From Candidatus Zixiibacteriota bacterium (GTDB lineage: Bacteria; Zixibacteria; MSB-5A5; SM1-73), in contig JAOZNS010000052.1 in the NCBI GenBank assembly GCA_029933635.1, positions 1 through 13,640 on the forward strand: DNA of 13,640 nt, written 5' to 3'. Below the pieces are notes generated by a model that was given only the letters and a program-made list of their open reading frames with translations, searched no databases and was not told the DNA's origin. Shown here piece by piece: positions 1 through 7,517 of the stretch. The number at the start of each line of letters is the position of its first letter. The stretch's first letter is position 1. Made by a program: the position numbers and the translations under genes.

Positions 1-793
1 CATGACTCATGTTGGCTAAAAACTCCGACTTCAGACGATTGGACTCCTCAGCTTGATTTCTGGCAACCTCAAGTTCGGAGATGGTCTCAGCCAGTCGAGC
101 AGAATTTTCCTCCTGTTTTTCCTTGGCAATTCGCATCTTTTCAGCATACTCTTGCAACCGTGCCTCCGTCTGCTTGCGTTCGCTGATGTCCCTGGTGGTG
201 GCCACAAACGCCTTCGGATTTCCAGAGGTATCTTTGATTAAAGCAGCATTTAACTCCCCTATAAAGCGCGTCTTGTCCTCCCTTAACAGGGTATATTCCA
301 GATCTCTCACGATCCCTTCCTTCAATGTTCTTTCAAGATTCCTCCGGGCTTTCTGGCAATCTTCGGGAGCAATGAATTCGAAGGCACTTCTTCCTAATAT
401 CTCTTCTGCACTCTTAAGACCATGTAACTTAAGCGTTCGAGGGGATGCGTAAGTGATATGTCCTTTTAAATCGGTCATGGTTACCGCATCGGGAAAAGTA
501 TTCACCAGAGTTTTGTATATCTCCTCTGAGCTTTTCAGCTTCTCCTCCGTCCGCTTAAGCTGGTTGATGATGCTTTGGGCGTAGATGCTGAACATTATGA
601 GTATGCATAAGGCTAAGGACCTCATCCACACCTCGTGCGGATTTTGTGTGAATATCTCCTCAATTAGTTTACCTTTATGAAACACCAAAGCATTTATGCC
701 AGATTGAAGAATCCACAAAAGGGCACCCAGCCCAATTCCGATTAATATCATTCTCTTCCAGATGCTGGTTGAGTTTTTGTCTTTATCTTTCAT
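1..793 (-). CDS. membrane-bound PAS-domain sensor histidine kinase, 3' part missing
   Basis: I translated this gene directly; it is open from ATG at 793 to the window edge, giving 264 residues. Residues 13-37 and about 56-76 are two membrane segments joined by a short loop of about 19 residues. A linker starts near residue 77 and leads to a PAS domain at about 90-200, beginning SSEEIYKTLVNTFPDAV and ending in the typical TTRDISERK. A coiled coil (200-250) then leads into LKSEFLANMSH, the H-box of a HisKA dimerisation domain. The last whole codon visible is the phospho-acceptor His264. The catalytic HATPase domain, and any receiver domain, must lie beyond the edge. An AGGAGG ribosome binding site (800-805) sits six bases before the ATG. 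The gene follows mshG on the same strand after 110 bases with no clear terminator, so co-transcription is possible. The short loop suggests sensing in or near the membrane, or through the PAS pocket; the ligand is unknown. Confidence 0.93.
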   Translation of the reverse strand, partial: MKDKDKNSTSIWKRMILIGIGLGALLWILQSGINALVFHKGKLIEEIFTQNPHEVWMRSLALCILIMFSIYAQSIINQLKRTEEKLKSSEEIYKTLVNTFPDAVTMTDLKGHITYASPRTLKLHGLKSAEEILGRSAFEFIAPEDCQKARRNLERTLKEGIVRDLEYTLLREDKTRFIGELNAALIKDTSGNPKAFVATTRDISERKQTEARLQEYAEKMRIAKEKQEENSARLAETISELEVARNQAEESNRLKSEFLANMSH

Positions 794-803
794 CTCGCCC
801 CTC

Positions 804-899
804 CTACATTTGTTTGCGCCGGGTGATCAGCTCTGTGATCAAAGATCGGTTAAACATTTCTGCCAACTCATCTGTGATTTCTTCTCCTTGAAAAATCAA
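804..899 (-). CDS. possible 31-residue small ORF between mshG and the kinase gene
   Basis: This frame starts at a TTG (899) and stops at a TAG whose bases lie inside the kinase ribosome binding site. The translation contains GEEITDELAEMFNRSLITEL, which is amphipathic and protein-like in composition. There is no ATG start and no clear ribosome binding site for the TTG; an AAGGAG lies inside the frame. It could be a small coupled leader peptide for the kinase, a remnant of a gene, or chance. I do not recognise a family. Confidence 0.15.
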   Translation of the reverse strand: MIFQGEEITDELAEMFNRSLITELITRRKQM

Positions 900-903
900 T
901 TTT

Positions 904-2103
904 TCACTTTACGTGCCCCATTGCGTTATACAGGGGAAAGAAGGTGGATAAAAGAATTACCGCAGATATTCCTCCAAAGGTCACCAGGATCATAGGCTCA
1001 AGCAAAGTTAAGACCTTCTTGGTGGTTCTCTTCACATCCTTTTCAAAATAGCCATTGATCAATCCAAGCTGTTCTGCCACCCTGCCGGTTTGTTCTCCCA
1101 AGGCTATCATGGTGATCATAAAACCAGGAAAAGGCAATCCCTTCATGGAGTCGGCAAAGGACTCGCCCCTTTTTATCCGCTCTTGGATGGTCTCGATGGA
1201 TCTGACTATGGTTTTGTTCCCAATGGTCCCCTTAATCAGATCCAAAGAGGGAAGCAACCCAAAGCCGGAGCGGAGTAAAAGTGACAGGTAATGGGAGAAG
1301 GTGCATAGGATGCTTTTCTGAATGACCGCTCCGAAAAGGGGAATCTTAATCTTTAGATAACTTAAGGTATAGGCACCGCTCTCGGTCTTCCGATAGATAA
1401 AGAGCCCGATAAGGCCCAAGAAAAAGAAAATGATCAAAGGAATGGCCAGGTTCTTAAGGGTGCTCACCGTAAACCATACAACTTTGGTGTAGAAGGGAAG
1501 GGGTGCTCCCATCTCCAGCACCAAGGCCATCATCTTGGGCATAAGGTAAAAGGCGTAAAATCCGCTGACCGCGGTCATCACGCACATGATCATCATGGGA
1601 TACATCAACGCCTGTTTTAGTTCGGATTGAAGTTCGTCCTGTTTCTCTAAGGAGCCAGCCAACTCCTCCAAAATCTCAGCCAAAGTGCCTCCTGCTTCGC
1701 CCGCTCTTACCGCACCCAGATAGAATGGTGGAAATACCTTGGGATGTGAAGCGATGGCTTCGGAGAAGCTGCCGGTGGTCTCAATCTTTTTACATATGTC
1801 TAAGATGACCTCCTGAAATTTGGGATTCTTTTCCTGTTCGGCAATGTTTTGCAACGACTGCAAAAGGGGCAGTCCCGCAGTAAACATCAGATGTAGCTGG
1901 ATGGTAAAAGAGAGCACGTCCTTTCTGGTAACCTTACGCCCTCCAAAGCCTCCAGATTTGCGAGCTGGCTCGGCCTGCACCGAAATGGGATAAAGACCCA
2001 TCTCGCGGAGCTGACCCTCGGCGTCTTCCAGATTTCGAGCAGGAAGGTTGCCCTTTACCAGCTTGTTTTTACTATCTACCGCCTGATAAGTATATTGAGG
2101 CAT
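904..2103 (-). CDS. mshG: type IV pilus/type II secretion inner-membrane platform protein, MshG/GspF/PilC family
   Basis: This 399-residue polytopic protein has two tandem T2SSF domains (about residues 65-190 and 265-390) and is close to the usual family length of about 400. The N-terminus MPQYTYQAVDSKNKLVKGNL and the following AEGQLREMGLYPISV are typical family openings. Membrane segments lie near residues 166-190, 215-240 and 370-392. The GAVRAGEAGGTL motif in the first repeat and ALGEQTGRVAEQL in the second are family hallmarks. In known systems this protein sits in the inner membrane, contacts the assembly ATPase in the cytoplasm and converts ATPase motion into pilin insertion. Its ATG overlaps the stop of mshE (TAATG), indicating translational coupling. 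It is the last pilus gene of the cluster. Confidence 0.96.
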   Translation of the reverse strand: MPQYTYQAVDSKNKLVKGNLPARNLEDAEGQLREMGLYPISVQAEPARKSGGFGGRKVTRKDVLSFTIQLHLMFTAGLPLLQSLQNIAEQEKNPKFQEVILDICKKIETTGSFSEAIASHPKVFPPFYLGAVRAGEAGGTLAEILEELAGSLEKQDELQSELKQALMYPMMIMCVMTAVSGFYAFYLMPKMMALVLEMGAPLPFYTKVVWFTVSTLKNLAIPLIIFFFLGLIGLFIYRKTESGAYTLSYLKIKIPLFGAVIQKSILCTFSHYLSLLLRSGFGLLPSLDLIKGTIGNKTIVRSIETIQERIKRGESFADSMKGLPFPGFMITMIALGEQTGRVAEQLGLINGYFEKDVKRTTKKVLTLLEPMILVTFGGISAVILLSTFFPLYNAMGHVK

Positions 2104-3743
2104 TACCCTATCACCCTTCGGATTTCATCTAAGCTGGTTACCCCTTTGACCACCTTCTCTATCCCGTCCTCCAACATGCTTTTCATCTTGGCAGCTTTTT
2201 CTATTTCCGATGAGAGAGCTTTTTTGAGAATGAGTTGATTCACCTTCTCGTTGACCTCCAAAACCTCGAATATCCCGATCCTCCCCTTATATCCCGAATA
2301 TTTGCACCTCTCACAACCCCTCCCCCGGTAGAAGACTGGATTTTTTAAATTCTTCAGCTGAGGATAAAAACTCAGCTCTTCCTCCGATGGAATATAACTC
2401 TCCTTACAATTTGAACATATCCTTCGAGCCAGTCGCTGAGCAATGACTGCCAGAAGGGAGGTGGAGACCACAAAGGGCTCAATATTCATATCTAAAAGGC
2501 GTGCCACTGCCGCTGAGGCAGTATTTGCATGCAAAGTGGTGAAGACCAAGTGACCAGTCATGGATGCTCGGAAAGCCATCTCAGCGGTCTCCTCATCTCT
2601 CATCTCTCCCAAAAGAATTATATCTGGATCATGTCGCAAAATGGAACGAAGTCCCTTAGCAAAAGTATATCCCGCCTTCTCATGGATGGGAGATTGTTTG
2701 GCTATGGGGAGCTGATATTCCACCGGGTCCTCAAGGGTGATTAAATTCTTCTCTAAGGTGTTCAATGTGGTGAGTGCGGCATAAAGGGTGGTGGACTTGC
2801 CCGAGCCGGTGGGACCGGTGATCACGATCATGCCGAAGGGCTTTTGCACCAACCTTTTAAACCTTTCCAGATTATCACCCCAGTAACCCAAATCCTCAAG
2901 ACCTAAGAGGAACTTGGGCTTTTTCAATATTCTCATCACCACGCTTTCACCGTAGAAGATGGGCATGGTGGAGACTCGAACGTCGATATCCTGAGTGTTG
3001 TAAGTGAAACGAAAGCTTCCATCCTGGGGGATCCTGGTCTCGGTGATATCTAAGTTGGACATGATCTTGATCCGGCTTACCACCGCCCGATAGATCTTTT
3101 TTGGCAGAATGAATGCAGTCTCTAAAACGCCATCTATTCGGTAACGAACGCGACCCACGCTTTCATCCACCTCAATATGAACGTCGGTTGCTCCTTCCTT
3201 TATTCCATGAGCCACTATGGAGTCGACCAGCTTGATCAATGGGGCGGTCTCCTCCTCCACCTCCTCTAAGCTCAAAGCTTGATTCAAGCTATCCTCAATC
3301 TCCTTCTCCGGATCGATGGTCATTCCATAAAAGTCATCTATGAAGCTGAAGATGGTATCCTCATCCGCTATTCTGGGCTCAATATTTAGTTTGGTGAGCT
3401 CCCTCAGCTGGTCTATTGCATTGATGTCATTGGGATTAGCCATGCCAACGATCAATTTCCCCTCTTTTATCTCGACAGGGATCAACTTAGATGATCGGGC
3501 CAACTCTCCCGGAACCAACTTTATGGCTTCCTCATCAATGGGGGTTTTGGAAAAGTCGAGGTAGGGAGTCTCCGTTTGTTTTCCTACAAACTGAAGCACC
3601 TCCTCATGGCTTATAAAACCAAGCCTTTCGCAAACTTCTCCAAATTTAGCCCCGGTGCGATTTTTCTCTCGCCGAGCCAATTCGAACTGACTTTTGGTTA
3701 TCCTTCCGGTCTGGAGCAACATCTCTCCCAAAGTCTGAGTCAT
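2103..3743 (-). CDS. mshE: pilus/pseudopilus assembly ATPase, MshE/GspE/PilB family
   Basis: This 546-residue cytoplasmic hexameric ATPase powers pilin polymerisation. An N-terminal MshEN-type domain (residues 1-140) is followed by the T2SSE catalytic domain. The Walker A motif GPTGSGKST is at 310-318, the Asp box ITLEDPVEY at 335-343, the Walker B motif IILLGEMRDEETAE at 375-388 and the His box TGHLVFTTLHANT near 397-409. Four cysteines in two CxxC pairs (C443, C446, C477, C480) form the zinc-binding region of extension-type ATPases; retraction ATPases (PilT) lack it, so this is an assembly motor. The first MshEN repeat has Thr-Leu-Gly where c-di-GMP-binding forms have Arg-Leu-Gly, so nucleotide binding is uncertain. 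The ATG overlaps the mshN stop (ATGA). Confidence 0.97.
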   Translation of the reverse strand: MTQTLGEMLLQTGRITKSQFELARREKNRTGAKFGEVCERLGFISHEEVLQFVGKQTETPYLDFSKTPIDEEAIKLVPGELARSSKLIPVEIKEGKLIVGMANPNDINAIDQLRELTKLNIEPRIADEDTIFSFIDDFYGMTIDPEKEIEDSLNQALSLEEVEEETAPLIKLVDSIVAHGIKEGATDVHIEVDESVGRVRYRIDGVLETAFILPKKIYRAVVSRIKIMSNLDITETRIPQDGSFRFTYNTQDIDVRVSTMPIFYGESVVMRILKKPKFLLGLEDLGYWGDNLERFKRLVQKPFGMIVITGPTGSGKSTTLYAALTTLNTLEKNLITLEDPVEYQLPIAKQSPIHEKAGYTFAKGLRSILRHDPDIILLGEMRDEETAEMAFRASMTGHLVFTTLHANTASAAVARLLDMNIEPFVVSTSLLAVIAQRLARRICSNCKESYIPSEEELSFYPQLKNLKNPVFYRGRGCERCKYSGYKGRIGIFEVLEVNEKVNQLILKKALSSEIEKAAKMKSMLEDGIEKVVKGVTSLDEIRRVIG

Positions 3744-5044
3744 CTCTCCTCCTTTTGCGATAAAAGATAATTCAACCGATCTCGCACGGCTAACTCTAAC
3801 CGTTTTTCTTTTTTCGATCTGCTCTTCAGAAAAAGACGATAATATGTTGCCGCTTTCTCTTTCTGGTGAGCTAAATCCCAGGCTCTCCCTAACCTATAAA
3901 GGACCTCCACATCAGCTGAATTGATTCGATATGCCTTCATACAAAGTTCTACCGCTTGATCAATTTCTCCTCGCTCCTCATAGATGCTGGCCAAAAGAAG
4001 ATGAGCCTTTAAGTGAAAGGGGTCTATTTGAAGAAGTTTTTTTAACTTATTTTTTGCGGAGGTATACTGGCCAACTTTATATAAGAGCAATCCCAAATTG
4101 AAAAGAACTTTTGGATCCTTGGGATTTAATGCATAAAGGTAAATCAGCTCCTTTTCTGCCTCTTTTAATCTACTTTTCTGGATATAGATGGTTGCCAGAT
4201 TTATGCGTGCCTCCTTATGGTCCTGATTAAAGCTCAAAGCTTGTCTGTAAGCTTCGATCGCCTGATCAAAATCTTTCTGGCGCTGGAAAGCCACACCCTT
4301 TTTGTAATATCTTTCTGCTCTGGTGCTGGATTTTTCTTTAACAGTTAACGATCTTTGAGCTAACCATTCTTTCATCTCTGGAATGAAGGGCGGAGTTAAT
4401 TCTTCGGAGGGTATTTCTTCGGGCGCAGAGCGGGGAGTATTTTGTAAAACGGGCTCTTTTAGAACCTCCTTTTTCACCTCAGCCAAGGTGGACTCCTTGG
4501 AGGCTTTCCCTGTTTCAGGCTCAGGTGATGTCACAATTTCTGGTGGCTTTTCTGTGGAAAGTTCTCGATTTCTTGGTTGCTGGGTTCCCTGAGTGGACTG
4601 ATCCTCAGCGCTTACCTGGGACGATTTGCTTTTGCTGAAAGGCTTCTCCTCTGGTGTAGATGTCACCGCCGGCTCGGTTGGTTGCTTTCCGGTCACAGTT
4701 TTTTCCAAAGTTTTCGAAGAAGCACTTTGAGATTTTTCTTCTTCTGTCTTTTTTGTCCCAGCCTTGTTTTTATCTTGAGAAGGAGCGACTGGAGAGACAG
4801 GAGGCTTCTTCTTCCTGCCACTTATCGACCGCCGAGCCACCTTTGGGGAAGTCTCCTGAGCGGGTTTGAGTAAGAATTGATAACCCACACCCAAAGATAC
4901 TATCACAGCAAGCAGGATTGCTACCACCATAAGTTTCTTTTTCCCTGATATCCTTTTGTTCTCTGGCTTCGGTGATGAGTCTTGCTGAGGCGGTGGATTC
5001 CCCCCTTTCTCCACCTTCTTTATGGCTTTAGTTACCAGTCCCAC
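3740..5044 (-). CDS. mshN: MshN-like membrane-anchored TPR protein
   Basis: This 434-residue protein has a short cytoplasmic N-terminus with MGLVTKAIKKVEKGG, the small helical motif that opens many MshN/GspB-type proteins. One membrane segment (residues 38-59) follows, then a long low-complexity Pro/Ser/Lys/Glu/Thr-rich spacer (about 60-240), probably periplasmic and disordered. About five tetratricopeptide repeats fill residues 243-430. TPR proteins of this kind help secretin assembly or bridge to the inner-membrane platform. The start is GTG, the only usable in-frame start after the mshM stop codon at 5078, and its ribosome binding site is weak (GGGTAAAGAAA). Identification as MshN rests on architecture and on its place between mshM and mshE; the spacer is too simple to prove orthology. 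Confidence 0.85.
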   Translation of the reverse strand: MGLVTKAIKKVEKGGNPPPQQDSSPKPENKRISGKKKLMVVAILLAVIVSLGVGYQFLLKPAQETSPKVARRSISGRKKKPPVSPVAPSQDKNKAGTKKTEEEKSQSASSKTLEKTVTGKQPTEPAVTSTPEEKPFSKSKSSQVSAEDQSTQGTQQPRNRELSTEKPPEIVTSPEPETGKASKESTLAEVKKEVLKEPVLQNTPRSAPEEIPSEELTPPFIPEMKEWLAQRSLTVKEKSSTRAERYYKKGVAFQRQKDFDQAIEAYRQALSFNQDHKEARINLATIYIQKSRLKEAEKELIYLYALNPKDPKVLFNLGLLLYKVGQYTSAKNKLKKLLQIDPFHLKAHLLLASIYEERGEIDQAVELCMKAYRINSADVEVLYRLGRAWDLAHQKEKAATYYRLFLKSRSKKEKRLELAVRDRLNYLLSQKEER

Positions 5045-5077
5045 TTTCTTTACCCGGTTGTTATCAACCTTTTCTAT

Positions 5078-6046
5078 CTAAATACTTCTTCTTTCCAAAA
5101 CCTTTATCCCATTTAAGCTTTCCCAACCCTCCAGCACATTTTGCTCGTCGATCTTTCTGGTGTTCTCCACGAAGGCAGACATCATCGCTCTTTCACAAAG
5201 AACGTTGACCATTCGAGGTAAACCTTTGGAGAGCTCATAGATTCTGTTGATCGCCTGGGGCGTAAATTCCACAAAAGGGTCGACCTTTGCCACCGCCAGT
5301 TGATGCTGGATATAAGGTAAAATCTCGTCGATCTCAAGGGGCAAAAGATGATATCTTACCAGTATCCGTTGATCAAACTGGCGCAATCTTCTCTCCTTTA
5401 GCTTTTCCTCCAATTCGGTCTGACCAAAAAGAACGATCTGAACAAGCTTCTGGGTCTCCATCTCCAGATTGGAAAGGAGACGCAGCCCCTCTAAGGATTC
5501 GAAGTCCAGCCCCTGAGCCTCGTCTAAGAAGAGGACCACCCTTTTTGATCCTCTATAAGCCAAAACCAACAGATCGTAAAGCTGTTGGAGTAACTTTCTT
5601 TCGGTCAGTTCATCTTGAGGTAGCTTCGGTTTTCCTAAGCTTTCTAAAACCGCCAGCAAAAGCTCTCTTGGAGATAGGCGTGGATCGGAAATGTGAGTCA
5701 CCCGTAAATCCTCCCCACATTTGCTCAAGAAATATCGGGAGAGCATGGTCTTGCCAGTGCCTGGCTCTCCTAATATCATGGTGAAACCCAATCCCTCATA
5801 TATGCCGTAACGCAGATGATTCAGTGCTTCGGACGCCGAATGAGAGAAGAAGAAAAACTTAGGATCAGGAGCAATCGAAAAGGGGGATCTTTTAAATTTG
5901 AAAAAGCATCTATACGAATCCAACAGATCCACTCGCAAAAGGGAGGTATCTTTTCTCTGTTGGGGCACCGCGATCCTTTCCCTTTTCGGTAAAGACCCGG
6001 AGAGGGCACCCTCCCTTGGCTTGGATGATTTGTATATCAATTTCAT
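5078..6046 (-). CDS. mshM: MshM/ExeA-type AAA ATPase
   Basis: This 322-residue cytoplasmic ATPase belongs to the ExeA/MshM branch. A variable N-terminus (residues 1-42) precedes the family signature FKRSPFSIAPDPKFFFFS. Walker A GEPGTGKT is at residues 93-100, Walker B VLFLDEAQ at 171-178 and the sensor-type FGQTELEEKL at 207-216. The C-terminal lid contains GLPRMVNVLCERAMMSAF. ExeA of Aeromonas carries an additional peptidoglycan-binding domain; this protein ends after the ATPase lid, so it resembles MshM. Related proteins help place the secretin through the cell wall. A GAGGAAGG ribosome binding site precedes the ATG, and the gene begins one base after the secretin stop codon. Confidence 0.93.
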   Translation of the reverse strand: MKLIYKSSKPREGALSGSLPKRERIAVPQQRKDTSLLRVDLLDSYRCFFKFKRSPFSIAPDPKFFFFSHSASEALNHLRYGIYEGLGFTMILGEPGTGKTMLSRYFLSKCGEDLRVTHISDPRLSPRELLLAVLESLGKPKLPQDELTERKLLQQLYDLLVLAYRGSKRVVLFLDEAQGLDFESLEGLRLLSNLEMETQKLVQIVLFGQTELEEKLKERRLRQFDQRILVRYHLLPLEIDEILPYIQHQLAVAKVDPFVEFTPQAINRIYELSKGLPRMVNVLCERAMMSAFVENTRKIDEQNVLEGWESLNGIKVLERRSI

Positions 6047-6047
6047 T

Positions 6048-7517
6048 TCAACCTTCCTCTTCCTCGAAAATGGTTATCCTTGGGGTCAGGAATATAACCA
6101 GCTCGGCCCTTTGCTGTATTTTCTCCTTTCTTTTAAAAAGATATCCCAGCAAAGGCAGATCCCCCAAGATGGGCACCTTATGTTCCGTGTCTATCGTTTT
6201 GGAGGTAATCAGACCTCCTATCACCACCGTCTCCCCATCTTTTATCCGCACCTGGGTGTTTGCCTCACGAATGTCCACATTGGGAGCCTTCAAGGTCTGA
6301 TTTTCGAACTGAAATTCTGACCACGTATTGGCGTCGCTGACGATGGGCACCACCTGAAGGGTGACATAATCATCGGATGAGATGTGAGGGGTTACTCCCA
6401 TTATCAGACCTAAAAGCACGGTCTTTTGCTCCGGAAAGATGATCGGCTGACCCACCTCTGCTCCGGCGGAGAGCCCGGTCAGCTCCCAATAGCTTATCAC
6501 CTGTCCCACATTGATCAGCGCCGTCTGTCCATTCATCACGTTAACTCGAGGTTTGGAAAGGACGTTGACCTCCCCAAATCTACCCAAGACGTCCAGGACG
6601 AAGGAAGCGTCATGTCGGGATGCGGTAAATTCTACCACCGAGCCGGGCAAACCCAAGCTTTGTGAGGCGGTTAAGTTAACAGATTTGTTGTTCAACAGGA
6701 AGGAATGGACCGCGGACCAATCGATCCCCCAGGATTGGGCCTGTTCCAAGGTCACCTCAACCACCTCCGCTTCGATCAACACCTGTCTGGACAGAACCTC
6801 CTTCAGCCTTCGGATAAATTTCTCCACCATCTTTAAGTTTCTCTTGCGATCGGTCACCGTCACCAGTCCGGCAAGTTTGTTTATGAAAAAGCTTCCATCT
6901 TCGGAGAGCGACTTTTTGATTCCCTCCTCCACCTGCTTCCAAAGATCCACCGCCTCAGGTTCGGTGGCGCCCGTGATTTGAAACTGTCCCCTTATTCCTC
7001 CAACATCCGGAATAGACCCCAGCACATCACCACCCACCTGAATCTGAGAGCTGATCTTGTTAGGGATATGTCCCAGCTCGAAGAGGCGCGTATCGGTAAG
7101 TTTCACATGAAGGGTCGGACTGTTTAATGAATACATATAGTCGGTTGGAGCAAATATGGCCTCCAGTGCCTCCCCTATTGTCAGATCCTCAAAGGCTACG
7201 TTTATCCGTAAGTTTCTATCCACCTCCTTATCCCATATGATATTAAAGCCCGCCTCCTTTGAAAGAGGTTCCAGCACATCCTCTAAGGATGTCCCTTTGG
7301 CAGAAAAGGAAAAGAGTTTTGGCTTCTCAGGTTCAAGCTCCACCATGGGATCGGGATCCAGTGGTGGAGGTATGGGAGAGGGAACTTCCTCACCCTCTTT
7401 TGTTTGAATCATTGCCTTCCTTACAGCATTCCGTGAGAAATTGGGAGCACATCCCCAAGCAAAGGTGAATACAAAAAGAGGGCCCAAGATGAGTTTTCTA
7501 CAGATGGAGTTTCTCAT
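6048..7517 (-). CDS. mshL: outer-membrane secretin, MshL/PilQ/GspD family
   Basis: This 489-residue protein forms the outer-membrane channel. A signal peptide ends with FAWGC, so Cys23 may be lipidated; the lipobox is imperfect because Trp occupies -2. An STN/secretin N-terminal domain spans about residues 66-142, with KGTSLEDVLEPLSKEAGFN and the following IGEALEAIFAPT. A second N-type module lies near 200-240. The secretin beta-barrel domain spans about 245-482, with VEVTLEQAQSWGIDW, VLSKPRVNVMNGQTALINVG, VRIKDGETVVIGGLITS and VPILGDLPLLGYLF. The final AELVIFLTPRI is typical. The short N-terminal region agrees with MshL rather than PilQ with its AMIN domains. The ATG overlaps the 3' end of the upstream GT-C-like gene by 20 bases. 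Confidence 0.97.
   Translation of the reverse strand: MRNSICRKLILGPLFVFTFAWGCAPNFSRNAVRKAMIQTKEGEEVPSPIPPPLDPDPMVELEPEKPKLFSFSAKGTSLEDVLEPLSKEAGFNIIWDKEVDRNLRINVAFEDLTIGEALEAIFAPTDYMYSLNSPTLHVKLTDTRLFELGHIPNKISSQIQVGGDVLGSIPDVGGIRGQFQITGATEPEAVDLWKQVEEGIKKSLSEDGSFFINKLAGLVTVTDRKRNLKMVEKFIRRLKEVLSRQVLIEAEVVEVTLEQAQSWGIDWSAVHSFLLNNKSVNLTASQSLGLPGSVVEFTASRHDASFVLDVLGRFGEVNVLSKPRVNVMNGQTALINVGQVISYWELTGLSAGAEVGQPIIFPEQKTVLLGLIMGVTPHISSDDYVTLQVVPIVSDANTWSEFQFENQTLKAPNVDIREANTQVRIKDGETVVIGGLITSKTIDTEHKVPILGDLPLLGYLFKRKEKIQQRAELVIFLTPRITIFEEEEG

Noticed and set aside
824..841. Two TGATCA palindromes six bases apart between mshG and the kinase gene
   Set aside because: Short self-palindromic hexamers; they lie within the possible small frame and give no clear hairpin with a T run, so I do not call a terminator or operator.
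5287..5784. 165-codon plus-strand frame
   Set aside because: It lies wholly antisense to the mshM ATPase, whose motifs are all present; it is a shadow.
6511..6981. 156-codon plus-strand frame
   Set aside because: It is antisense to the secretin domain and has no independent coding signs.
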